From: an uncultured Eggerthella sp.
Lineage (GTDB): Bacteria; Actinomycetota; Coriobacteriia; Coriobacteriales; Eggerthellaceae
Reading direction: 5' to 3'
Assembly (NCBI GenBank): GCA_900544455.1
Contig: UQVJ01000014.1
Span: 1 to 27,197, forward strand
DNA length: 27,197 bases
Positions 1-4,845 of this stretch are shown in pieces. The notes under the pieces were generated by a model that worked only from the letters and a program-made list of their open reading frames with translations, ran no database searches and was not told the DNA's origin. Both the position numbers and the translations under genes were made by a program. Positions within the stretch are counted from its first letter, which is position 1. Each line of letters opens with the position of its first letter.

Positions 1-571
1 CCTGGGATGGTCTGGCGGTGTTGCTTTCCTTTTCTTTTGTTTTGTTGCTTTTGTTAGATTGGGACTTACCAGTAAGTAACTGGTTAGTAACTGGTCGCTT
101 ACTGGTTACTAACTGGTTAGTAACCAACTGCCTGTCTCTTCGAAACGCCTGCTCAATGCCCTTAACCTCGCCGTCATGGCCCGAAAACTCCATGCCCTCG
201 CATTCCTCCCTCGTGCTGTACGCCCTGGATTCGTTCACCGTGCAAACCTGCGCCTTCAGCGCGTCCATCTGGCGGCTCTGGGAAGTCTTCGACCCCTTGA
301 AGTTGTTGTGCTCCCACCAATGCCTAACGACTTTCATAGGTGAGCCGCTTTCGGTTGCTAGCGGGATGATGAACCCCGATTCCTCAAGCTCCGACAGGGC
401 CGCGTGGTCGAACCCGCACCCGCGCATCAGCATAGCGGCGCTGGTGACAACGCCGTATCCGTCCGCCTCCAGGTTCAGCTGGAAGTAGAGCGCCTGGGAT
501 TCGTGGGATAGCGAGAGAAACGCGTCAGAGCGCACAACGTCCGAGCTTATGCACGTCTTCGTTCTTCCCAT
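1..571 (-). CDS. Replisome-organiser-like phage protein (C-terminus beyond window)
   Basis: The minus-strand frame is open from an ATG at 571 to the left edge (190 codons, no stop). The first ~80 residues (MGRTKTCISSDVVRSDAFLS..., then ALYFQLNLEADGYGVV and SGFIIPL, then VVRHWWEHNN) have the layout of the N-terminal winged-helix domain of phage replisome organisers. In that family a DAFL/ALYF helix, a DG(Y/F)G turn and a final V(V/I)xHW strand are typical. The middle, about residues 148-170, is a Thr/Asn/Gln/Leu-rich stretch encoded by 11-bp DNA repeats, followed by a Lys/Ser/Asn-rich linker. The gene starts 2 nt after the preceding stop, with GCGAGGTG as a likely ribosome site, so it is probably translationally coupled. 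The likely role is loading the host helicase at the element's origin. The family call is from pattern recognition only. Confidence 0.6.
   Translation of the reverse strand, partial: MGRTKTCISSDVVRSDAFLSLSHESQALYFQLNLEADGYGVVTSAAMLMRGCGFDHAALSELEESGFIIPLATESGSPMKVVRHWWEHNNFKGSKTSQSRQMDALKAQVCTVNESRAYSTREECEGMEFSGHDGEVKGIEQAFRRDRQLVTNQLVTSKRPVTNQLLTGKSQSNKSNKTKEKESNTARPSQ
24..130. other. Candidate replication origin inside the initiator-like gene
   Basis: A strongly AT-rich, pyrimidine-skewed tract (about 24-60, mostly T with scattered G) lies directly beside four 11-bp direct repeats (79-122). Iterons plus an AT-rich unwinding tract inside the initiator gene is the layout known from lambda O and several phage replisome-organiser genes. 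Origin function here is inferred from that layout. Confidence 0.45.
79..122. repeat. Four 11-bp direct repeats (iteron-like)
   Basis: Plus strand reads ACTGGTTAGTA (79-89), ACTGGTCGCTT (90-100), ACTGGTTACTA (101-111), ACTGGTTAGTA (112-122). A degenerate ACCAGTAAGTA precedes (68-78) and ACCAACTG follows. The period is exactly 11 bp, about one helical turn and not a multiple of 3, so the repeat is conserved as DNA rather than as a peptide motif. Half-sites TTACTAAC/GTTAGTAA also create dyad symmetry. Confidence 0.85.
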
Positions 572-573
572 GC

Positions 574-1023
574 CTACACCTCGCCATCTGAAAGGGATTT
601 GCGCGTCTCGAACGCGCCTTCAAGCTCTGGGTAGTCGCGCATCAGCATGCGCGCAAGCGCTGGCGACATGGTGTTGTGAATCTTGAACGGGATTTCTGGC
701 CTTCGGTGCGCGCTGGGGTAGTCCATCACCCGAACCTTCTCTATCGCGTACCTCATGGAGCATCGGATGCTGCGCCGCCTCAAGTCCAGGCACGTTTCCG
801 CCAGCAGCCTGTAAGCGTCTGGGTGCTCTTCCTTCCACCGCTGCGCCGCCAGGGCCGCGTTCTGCGCCGTTATGGGCATGTGCGCGGGCTCTTCGCCGTT
901 TCCTGCGCCGTGTGCCGTAGGCTCGCCGTTGGCTCCCTCTGGGGCCGTTTCCCGCCCTTGCGCGGCGCTTGCCCGACAGCTCGCCGCCGCGCTGGGGCGC
1001 ATCCCCTGGCTCCCGCTACTCAT
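574..1023 (-). CDS. Hypothetical phage-type protein, 149 aa
   Basis: No firm family is recognised. The first ~48 residues are Ala/Gly/Pro-rich and probably disordered. The rest is a compact basic domain with WKEEHPDAYRLLAE, LRRRSIRCSMRYAIEKVRV and a C-terminal MSPALARMLMRDYPELEGAF segment, a pattern seen in hypothetical proteins that sit between HTH and replication genes in temperate-phage early regions. The ATG at 1023 lies within the end of the upstream HTH gene (8-nt overlap), with GAAGGCGG as a possible ribosome site. An internal Met at residue 49 (MPITAQNAALAAQ) is an alternative start. The downstream replisome-organiser gene begins 2 nt after its stop, so the three genes form one leftward operon. 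Confidence 0.65.
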   Translation of the reverse strand: MSSGSQGMRPSAAASCRASAAQGRETAPEGANGEPTAHGAGNGEEPAHMPITAQNAALAAQRWKEEHPDAYRLLAETCLDLRRRSIRCSMRYAIEKVRVMDYPSAHRRPEIPFKIHNTMSPALARMLMRDYPELEGAFETRKSLSDGEV

Positions 1024-1246
1024 TGCTGCCGCCTTCGAACAGGGCCATTACGTCAGAGCCCTTCACGTACCATTTGCGGCCTATCTTCACGGCTGGTATA
1101 TCGCCGTTCCGCATCATCCTGCGGGCGGTTTGCTCCGAGACGTTCAGCAGGGCGCATATCGCCTCCGTGTCCATCAGGACGGGGACGGCCTGGCTCTTGC
1201 CGGCTGTGGGGATCGGGATGATTGCGGGCTGTGTGCAACTGCTCAT
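1016..1246 (-). CDS. Excisionase-type helix-turn-helix DNA-binding protein, 76 aa
   Basis: Residues about 24-68 (VLMDTEAICALLNVSEQTAR, RRMMRNGDIPAVKIGRKWYV) match the winged-helix excisionase/MerR-like HTH family: a short first helix, a recognition helix with SEQTARRMM, the G-x-IPAxKIGRKWYV wing, and a final helix (KGSDVMALFEG). In this family the protein binds DNA as an excision factor or as a small regulator. The ATG at 1246 is preceded by TAGGAGCAACAAAA, a good ribosome site. The gene is first in a leftward operon with the 149-aa protein and the replisome-organiser-like gene, so a regulator role is as likely as a true Xis. No integrase is visible beside it. Confidence 0.75.
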   Translation of the reverse strand: MSSCTQPAIIPIPTAGKSQAVPVLMDTEAICALLNVSEQTARRMMRNGDIPAVKIGRKWYVKGSDVMALFEGGSNE

Positions 1247-1539
1247 TTTTGTTGCTCCTATCTGTAGTTGTCGTTAATTGCGGCTAGATAGTTGCTCCCG
1301 TGTCACAAAAACGGGCATCGGCGTTTTTCTTGCCTCTGCCCTGTGCTACCCGCTGCCGTGTTTCCCGTTTGATCCCCGCCCCCTGGGGCCGTTCAGCGCG
1401 GGCGGTTCCTTATGGCTTTCTCGGAATACTGCCCAGATTGCAGGGAATAAGACCGAATCAGGGCATCAGCGGCCCGCTGTGATTGCATTCGTCATTTCCT
1501 TTTCCCTTCTGACCAGGGTTTTCCCCATCTATTTTTTGC

Positions 1540-1746
1540 TTCATAAAATCTTCACGCGCCCTTTGGAGACGCTTGCGAGCTGTTGCGTAGCGGCGTGGAA
1601 TCCGAAGAGAGGGCCGCATAAACCAAAGGTTTCAACCATCGGGGCGGGAGTCTTGTTTTACGGATAGCTTGTTGATAGCTAAAGAAATGTAGCTCTGACC
1701 TGGGTTTTACTCACTTGTTTTTGTGTTCATGGAATCTTCACGCGCC
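1540..1746. repeat. 21-bp direct repeat pair
   Basis: TTCAT-(AA/GG)-AATCTTCACGCGCC occurs at 1540-1560 and again at 1726-1746, with the last 14 bp identical and two differences in 21. The copies are 186 bp apart in the non-coding part of the element. They could be binding sites for an element protein (integrase arm sites, partition or repressor sites); nothing in the sequence decides which. Confidence 0.7.
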
Positions 1747-1819
1747 AGCCGCGGCAATCGGTCTGAACAATCAAGGGGAAGGTAAAACGTCCTGCCCTTA
1801 GTCTGGGTGCATCGATGGG

Positions 1820-2095
1820 GGGGGTAGTGAAACGCGACCCCCTATAGCCTGGCTGTATCGATGGGGTAGCGAAATGTGACCCCATGGGCTGGGTTCGGCA
1901 AGGGGGGCTCCGTTTTGGAGCCCCCCCCTTGCCGTGGGCTTCCGCTGGTGCAATCCCGATAACGATTCGTTACCGAGTTCATGTGATCCAAGGGGTGTCC
2001 GTTTCGGTCACCCCTTGCGCGTTGCTGGCGGATTCATGGCGCGTTTTCCTGGTGCGCCCTGCGGTTTCAAGGACGGTCTGTTTTGGACCGCCCTT
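1820..2095. repeat. Hairpin array, left cluster
   Basis: Stem-loops: 1820-1842 (GGGGGTAGTG/AAA/CGCGACCCCC), 1861-1885 (ATGGGGTAGCG/AAA/TGTGACCCCAT), 1897-1933 (15-bp stem with a 2-nt bulge, loop GTTTT), 1990-2016 (AAGGGGTGTCCG/TTT/CGGTCACCCCTT) and 2069-2095 (AAGGACGGTCTG/TTT/TGGACCGCCCTT). Weaker ones lie at about 1775-1800 and 1957-1975. The leaders of the first two are also related, at 1800-1819 and 1847-1865: AG(T/C)CTGG(G/C)TG(C/T)ATCGATGGGG. Stem sequences differ while pairing is kept, and no U-run follows any of them, so they are not ordinary terminators. Confidence 0.8.
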
Positions 2096-2116
2096 TGCTG
2101 GCGGGCTGGCTCCAGG

Positions 2117-2145
2117 CAAAAGAAAACCCCGCCGAAGCGGGGTTT
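2117..2145 (-). terminator. Intrinsic terminator of the 2148-2536 gene pair
   Basis: Read leftward: AAACCCCGC, loop TTCG, GCGGGGTTT (2145-2124), then TTTTCTTTT (2126-2118), a perfect 9-bp stem with a tetraloop and U-rich tail. It begins 3 bp after the stop codon at 2148. Its U-tract sets it apart from the neighbouring array hairpins. Confidence 0.85.
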
Positions 2146-2147
2146 CG

Positions 2148-2354
2148 TTACCAGTCGAATATTACTCCATCGTACGGTGTTTTTCCCATTGCCGCCAGTT
2201 CATCATCGACCATCTTCTTGTATTCGGCGTAACTTTCACGGGCTTTCTCTGGGGCCTCGTCCGTCAGCTCGGCTTCGTAAGTGTTCTCAACGGTGCGGTA
2301 CCATTTGGGGCTCTTTCTCCAGTAGAAGAATCGGTCATGTTGTTTCCTGGTCAT
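2148..2354 (-). CDS. Small hypothetical protein, 68 aa
   Basis: The frame extends further upstream, but the supported start is the ATG at 2354. It overlaps the upstream stop by one base (TGATG), so the two small genes are translationally coupled. The product starts MTRKQHDRFFYW and is charged and Trp/Tyr-rich. It has an acidic helical middle (ELTDEAPEKARESYAEYKKM) and a hydrophobic-acidic end (DGVIFDW). No family is recognised. Small acidic proteins of this kind are frequent in phage early and satellite regions, including anti-host or inhibitor roles, but no function can be assigned. A strong terminator follows 3 bp after the stop. Confidence 0.6.
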   Translation of the reverse strand: MTRKQHDRFFYWRKSPKWYRTVENTYEAELTDEAPEKARESYAEYKKMVDDELAAMGKTPYDGVIFDW

Positions 2355-2536
2355 CAAGGTAACCCCTCCTTTTCTTCGCGCCACTTGTCGTAATACTCGG
2401 AATCTCCGAACCACCTGCGCGCGGCTTCCTCTTCCGTGCAACCGTGCTTTCGCATGCCCATGTCAACGAGCCGCACGAGGCTCACTTCAACCTGGATAGG
2501 CGTTGCCGTGTACGCGCGCCTGGTTTCCTCTTCCAT
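2354..2536 (-). CDS. Small hypothetical protein, 60 aa
   Basis: I chose the ATG at 2536 because it is preceded by AAAGGGGGCCAGGC; the longer frame upstream runs through hairpins. The product starts MEEETRRAYTATPIQVEVSL, followed by VRLVDMGMRKHGCTEEEAAR and RWFGDSEYYDKWREEKEG. It is short, amphipathic and helix-turn-helix-like in length, with an EEEAARRWF helix, but no named family is recognised. It is the first gene of a two-gene leftward unit and is preceded by the right hairpin cluster, which would be its 5' leader if transcription starts upstream of 2829-3080. Confidence 0.6.
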   Translation of the reverse strand: MEEETRRAYTATPIQVEVSLVRLVDMGMRKHGCTEEEAARRWFGDSEYYDKWREEKEGLP

Positions 2537-2577
2537 GCCTGGCCCCCTTTCCCTCGTTTCGATTCTATCGCGTGATA

Positions 2578-2820
2578 GGGGGTAACGTCCCGTTACCCCC
2601 TTCGGACGGCATAAGGGGATAACGGGACTCCCTTTCGGCTCGGCTGATAGGGGGTGGTGTTTTGCCACCCCCCTATTTCCCTGCGTGCTTCATGGGGTAA
2701 CGAAACGTTCCCCCATCGTTTGGCCTTGGGCGCATGGGGTGGTGTCCCCTGACGACCTAAATTCAATTTAGTCCGTTCCGTTTGGCCTTGGGTACATGGG
2801 GTGGCGTTTCGCCACCCCAT
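2578..2820. repeat. Hairpin array, right cluster
   Basis: Stem-loops: 2578-2600 (GGGGGTAACG/TCC/CGTTACCCCC, perfect), 2647-2676 (ATAGGGGGTGG with CCACCCCCCTAT, one bulge), 2692-2716 (ATGGGGTAACG/AAA/CGTTCCCCCAT, one mismatch) and 2796-2820 (ATGGGGTGGCG/TTT/CGCCACCCCAT, perfect). Degenerate copies lie near 2613-2635 and 2733-2750. The phrase CGTTTGGCCTTGGG at 2717-2730 recurs at 2779-2792, each followed 2 bp later by CATGGGGTGG, giving a local 62-bp period. The last hairpin starts 9 bp beyond the stop of the 2829-3080 gene and has no U-tract. Confidence 0.85.
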
Positions 2821-2828
2821 CGGTTCCG

Positions 2829-3080
2829 CTAGCCTGCCTTCGAAGCCCTGCGGGCGCTCATTGCCGCCGCCTCGCTGGCCTTGCGCAGCTCGATCGCCAT
2901 CTGCTCCGACATGTCAACGAGCGTCAGCGCCCTGTAGCGCGTGCGGCCTTCCGCCCCATCCGTTGAAAGCTCCGCTATCAAGTCGCTTGCGCTTGCCAGC
3001 AGCACCGCCATCTGGTCGGCTGCGAGGGTTGCGGCTTCAAGGGCATCTGCTGCGCTTTTCGCGGTGGTCTTTGCTTCCAT
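2829..3080 (-). CDS. Small Ala-rich helical protein, 83 aa
   Basis: The ATG at 3080 follows AAAAGGAGCAACGAAC, a strong ribosome site of the same form as that of the HTH gene (AGGAGCAAC). The product begins MEAKTTAKSAADALEAATLA and ends with KASEAAAMSARRASKAG. It is Ala/Glu/Ser-rich, predicted almost wholly helical, with a TDGAEGRTRYRAL turn in the middle. No family is recognised; it could be a coiled-coil or histone-like small protein. It is the gene nearest the attachment site and probably the first transcribed from the right end of the element. Confidence 0.65.
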   Translation of the reverse strand: MEAKTTAKSAADALEAATLAADQMAVLLASASDLIAELSTDGAEGRTRYRALTLVDMSEQMAIELRKASEAAAMSARRASKAG

Positions 3081-3192
3081 GTTCGTTGCTCCTTTTCGTG
3101 CTTTTCCGCCGCCCGAAAATCCGCGTGAATTCCGCGGGAGTTCCGCGTGAGTTTGCTTGTTTCTAGTTGTCTCTAGGTATCGCTAAACGACC

Positions 3193-3212
3193 TTGTTTAT
3201 ATACGTAAACAA
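3193..3212. promoter_or_regulatory. Inverted repeat / candidate promoter-operator upstream of the 83-aa gene
   Basis: TTGTTTA-TATACG-TAAACAA is a perfect 7-bp dyad. On the minus strand it contains TATAAA, a possible -10, about 120 bp before the ATG at 3080. It lies 36 bp from the tRNA fragment, so it could be a repressor operator or an integrase/excisionase arm site. A second small dyad, CTAG-TTGTCT-CTAG, lies near 3163-3176. Confidence 0.45.
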
Positions 3213-3247
3213 CCCTAAAAACACCTAATGACCTGGGCTTTCAAAAA

Positions 3248-3292
3248 TTTGTAATCAGTGGGTTGCGGGTTCGATTCCTGTTGCCGGCACCA
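3248..3292 (+). other. Attachment site: 3' fragment of tRNA-Thr(UGU)
   Basis: Counting back from CCA (3290-3292): discriminator A (3289), acceptor 3' strand TGCCGGC (3282-3288), T-arm GCGGG-TTCGATT-CCTGT (3265-3281), 5-nt variable loop (3260-3264), anticodon stem 3' strand TCAGT (3255-3259), anticodon loop (3248-3254) with UGU at 3250-3252. The five bases before the loop are AAAAA instead of ACTGA, and no GCCGGCA lies upstream. The gene is therefore cut at the anticodon loop, a favoured tyrosine-integrase crossover site. It is not a functional tRNA gene. Confidence 0.9.
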
Positions 3293-3303
3293 TTAAAAGT
3301 ACA

Positions 3304-3340
3304 GGCCACCGAGGGTTTCCCTCGGTGGCCTTTTACTTTT
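3304..3340 (+). terminator. Intrinsic terminator behind the tRNA fragment
   Basis: GGCCACCGAGGG (3304-3315), loop TTT, CCCTCGGTGGCC (3319-3330), then TTTTACTTTT. A perfect 12-bp stem with U-tail, placed 12 bp after CCA. It is presumably the original terminator of the tRNA-Thr gene before integration. Confidence 0.9.
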
Positions 3341-3410
3341 AAGCCAATTTTGCTCTGTGGGTGCTATGTGGATGCTAGGTGGCAGGCGTCCCGGATGGGC
3401 GGGACCCAGA

Positions 3411-3482
3411 TGGATGGCAGCTCCCCTTAGCTTCGCGCTTGGCCTCTGGATGGCAGCCCCCTTTGGCTTCGCGTTTAGCCTC
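3411..3482. repeat. Tandem 36-bp duplication
   Basis: Unit 3411-3446 (TGGATGGCAGCTCCCC...GGCCTC) is followed directly by 3447-3482 (TGGATGGCAGCCCCCT...AGCCTC), with only a few differences. The two copies have diverged slightly, so this is not a very recent slip. Confidence 0.85.
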
Positions 3483-3565
3483 CACTCGGCATTTGTTGGA
3501 TAGTTTTCGCGGATCTGCTTTGTCTCGGTGGTTTGCCCGTTGCAAAAACAAAAATTCGGATATTT

Positions 3566-3707
3566 TTGCAACTTTTTTTCGATTGGGGACTCTTTTTTGT
3601 TCCCGTAAAGCGGAAACGAGTCGTCACACGACTGATTACCTGCGCTTTTACGCCGATATTTGAGATTGAGGGTAATGCGACAGTCCGCAATCGAAAAAAA
3701 GTTGCAA
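3566..3707. repeat. Large inverted repeat with nested stems
   Basis: TTGCAACTTTTTTTCGATTG (3566-3585) is perfectly complementary to 3688-3707. With one mismatch the arms extend to 3591 and 3682, 26 bp each. Inside are two more stems: CGTAAAGCG (3604-3612) with CGCTTTTACG (3643-3652), and AGTCGT-CAC-ACGACT (3619-3633). The whole 142 bp can fold as one branched cruciform or RNA. No flanking target duplication is evident. Confidence 0.85.
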
Positions 3708-3731
3708 TTTGGACCGACTTTCTGTTTTTCG

Positions 3732-3776
3732 GGATCCCAGAATGGAGGATCCTGGAATGGGGGATCCCGGAATGGC
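3732..3776. repeat. Three tandem 15-bp repeats
   Basis: GGATCCCAGAATGGA (3732-3746), GGATCCTGGAATGGG (3747-3761), GGATCCCGGAATGGC (3762-3776). Each unit carries a GGATCC palindrome. A length of 15 keeps any reading frame open, which explains long chance ORFs here. Confidence 0.9.
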
Positions 3777-3874
3777 CACATGGGTCAAATTGCGCCGAGA
3801 CGCACTTCTGCCAATATTGCTTGAGCCCACAGCTTCGTCTTCCTTGGGCTGGTGCTGCTCTATGCGTCGACGAG

Positions 3875-4105
3875 CTATTCGTACTCGGAGGTTTCGATGA
3901 TCTCCAGGCTATCCACCTTGATGCAAGCTTCGTTGCCTTCGTCGTCCATGTACCAGCAGTAGCGTCCCTGTGCATCCTCGGTAAAGGAAAGAACATCCCA
4001 AGCAAGGTAGAGGCGGGCGTTTTCTCGAGTGGGCTCGATATCGGCAAGCTCCAGTACGTATAGCGCCGCTTTGGTTTGCTGCTCGTCGAGTTCGTCAAAA
4101 GTCAT
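3875..4105 (-). CDS. Small acidic hypothetical protein, 76 aa
   Basis: The ATG at 4105 is preceded by AAGGAGCACCT, a strong ribosome site. The product starts MTFDELDEQQTKAALYVLEL, with REN, ARLYLAWDVLSFTED and a likely beta-hairpin RYCWYMDDEGNEACIKV near the C-terminus, ending in acidic ETSEYE. It is very acidic, with no signal peptide or membrane segment, so it is presumably cytosolic. No family is recognised. It lies 113 bp downstream of the cupin gene on the same strand, with a stem-loop between. This is the first apparent host gene beyond the integration site. Confidence 0.7.
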   Translation of the reverse strand: MTFDELDEQQTKAALYVLELADIEPTRENARLYLAWDVLSFTEDAQGRYCWYMDDEGNEACIKVDSLEIIETSEYE

Positions 4106-4129
4106 AGGTGCTCCTTAGCAGATAAAGCA

Positions 4130-4160
4130 GAGCCCCGACATGGAGATAGTCATGTGGGGC
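4130..4160 (-). terminator. Stem-loop between cupin and 76-aa gene
   Basis: Leftward: GAGCCCCACATG, loop of about 8 nt, CATGTCGGGGCTC, then TGCTTTATCT. The stem is strong with one unpaired base, but the U-tail is poor. It may attenuate transcription from the cupin gene rather than fully stop it. Confidence 0.5.
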
Positions 4161-4217
4161 TCGGGTGGTCGCTTCCATTATAGATGCGCCGTGATGCGGG
4201 ATAGCGGTGCAAGATGG

Positions 4218-4565
4218 TTATTCGCTTTTTTGGATGACGGCAACAAAACTTAACATGTCATTGCCTGAGTTCAGGATTCCGTGGAAGCTTCCGTCGGGAC
4301 AGTAGAGCACATCGCCTTTTTCGACGTGGTATTCGACGTCGTTTTCGGTGTACGTAGCAGTACCTGCAGTGATGAAGTACATTTCCGAATCGCCTACGTG
4401 CTGGTGGATGCCGATCGAACAGCCTGGCTCAAGCGAGATCTGCGCAACATAGCTGCAAATTCCACCAAGCTGATCCCCTTCAAGCAGGCGGTCGCGCTGC
4501 ATCCTTCCGATACCGCCTTCCACCTGTTCTGCGTACTGTGGTGTGCGGTTGTTGAAAACGGGCAT
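4218..4565 (-). CDS. Single-domain cupin protein, 115 aa
   Basis: This is a small beta-barrel cupin. Motif 1 is present as G-x-HQH-x4-E-x6-G (H54, H56, E61, G68), and motif 2 as YCPDGSFHGILN with H95, giving the three-His/one-Glu metal site of the family. The length fits a one-domain cupin. Such proteins bind small molecules or metal and act as isomerases, dioxygenases or sensors; the substrate cannot be read from sequence. The ATG at 4565 follows GAGGAGGATGTT, an excellent ribosome site, and a TATAAT lies 37 bp upstream on the same strand. It is divergently arranged with the glycosyltransferase gene. Confidence 0.85.
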   Translation of the reverse strand: MPVFNNRTPQYAEQVEGGIGRMQRDRLLEGDQLGGICSYVAQISLEPGCSIGIHQHVGDSEMYFITAGTATYTENDVEYHVEKGDVLYCPDGSFHGILNSGNDMLSFVAVIQKSE

Positions 4566-4601
4566 AACATCCTCCTCGTTGCGATGACCCTCCTGACCCT
4601 C

Positions 4602-4607
4602 ATTATA
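4602..4607 (-). promoter_or_regulatory. Consensus -10 for the cupin gene
   Basis: On the minus strand the hexamer is exactly TATAAT, 37 bp before the ATG at 4565, with GAGGGTCAGGAGGG between. No good -35 is present at 17 bp (ATCACC at best). Confidence 0.5.
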
Positions 4608-4726
4608 TTCCGCTGATTTGTGAAGGTGATATGCAGGAGGCGTGATGATGTGAAGGGAAAATGGCCCAATAGATGCGTTTTGATGGGTTGGGGGATGAGC
4701 ATGCGCCAGCTTGTTCGAAAAGCGTC

Positions 4727-4732
4727 TATAAT
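4727..4732 (+). promoter_or_regulatory. Consensus -10 upstream of the GT2 gene
   Basis: TATAAT sits 113 bp before the chosen GTG start, in AGCGTCTATAATCCCG. No clear -35 is seen; TTGTTC is too close. It would give a leader of about 110 nt. Confidence 0.45.
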
Positions 4733-4845
4733 CCCGAAAGCAAGAAAACGCCTAAGGGTGTAGGTTGTCATGCGCCAAAACGGTACGGTTTTGGCATTAC
4801 TGGGGTTCGTGGTTTTCGCTCGCGGACATTGGAAAAGGAGCATTG

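Larger units (their letters stand above)
1247..2116. other. 870-bp stretch without a credible gene
   Basis: I see no coding region with a ribosome site and protein-like composition. The part nearest 1247 should hold the leftward promoter for the HTH operon. 1540-1746 carries a 21-bp repeat pair, and from about 1776 the stretch is an array of hairpins. Plus-strand open frames here run across the hairpins and have Arg/Pro/Cys-rich, low-information translations. Confidence 0.6.
1..3292. mobile_element. Right end of an integrated phage-like element (partial)
   Basis: The stretch is bounded on the right by a 3' fragment of tRNA-Thr, the usual scar of tyrosine-recombinase integration. It contains only small minus-strand genes of phage/satellite type (excisionase-like HTH, replisome-organiser-like protein, unknowns) plus long non-coding hairpin arrays, unlike the dense housekeeping operons to the right. 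The integrase and the intact tRNA gene should lie beyond the left edge, so the element type (prophage, satellite, ICE) cannot be settled here. That it is an integrated element is an inference from the tRNA fragment plus gene content. Confidence 0.8.
3341..3874. other. 534-bp repeat-rich stretch without a credible gene
   Basis: Open frames on both strands overlap each other and run through tandem and inverted repeats, and none has a convincing ribosome site. The stretch holds a 36-bp tandem duplication, a large inverted repeat with nested stems and three 15-bp repeats. It is AT-rich around 3540-3710. Confidence 0.6.

Noticed and set aside
1278..1667. 129-aa plus-strand open frame in the element
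   Set aside because: Low-information, Pro/Arg/Cys-rich translation without a ribosome site, and opposite in direction to all neighbouring element genes.
1884..2393. 169-aa plus-strand open frame
   Set aside because: It crosses the hairpin array and the terminator and antisense-overlaps the two small minus-strand genes. No ribosome site.
1820..2820. CRISPR array
   Set aside because: The hairpins are not near-identical repeats, spacing is irregular, spacers are partly related to each other, and no cas gene is present.
1820..2820. Integron attC-like cassette array
   Set aside because: No integron integrase, no RYYYAAC/GTTRRRY core pairs, and several hairpins occur in a row without an intervening gene.
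1820..2820. Simple series of intrinsic terminators
   Set aside because: All but 2117-2145 lack a U-rich tail on either strand.
3217..3292. Complete functional tRNA gene
   Set aside because: The 5' acceptor strand, D-arm and 5' anticodon stem are missing; only the 3' 45 nt fit.
3475..4098. 207-aa minus-strand and 176-aa plus-strand frames over the repeats
   Set aside because: They are open because of the 15-bp and 36-bp repeats, mutually overlapping, and conflict with the better supported 76-aa gene at 3875-4105.
4394..4843. 149-aa minus-strand frame overlapping the cupin gene
   Set aside because: It overlaps the cupin start and the divergent promoter region, and the translation is Thr/Arg-rich without motif.
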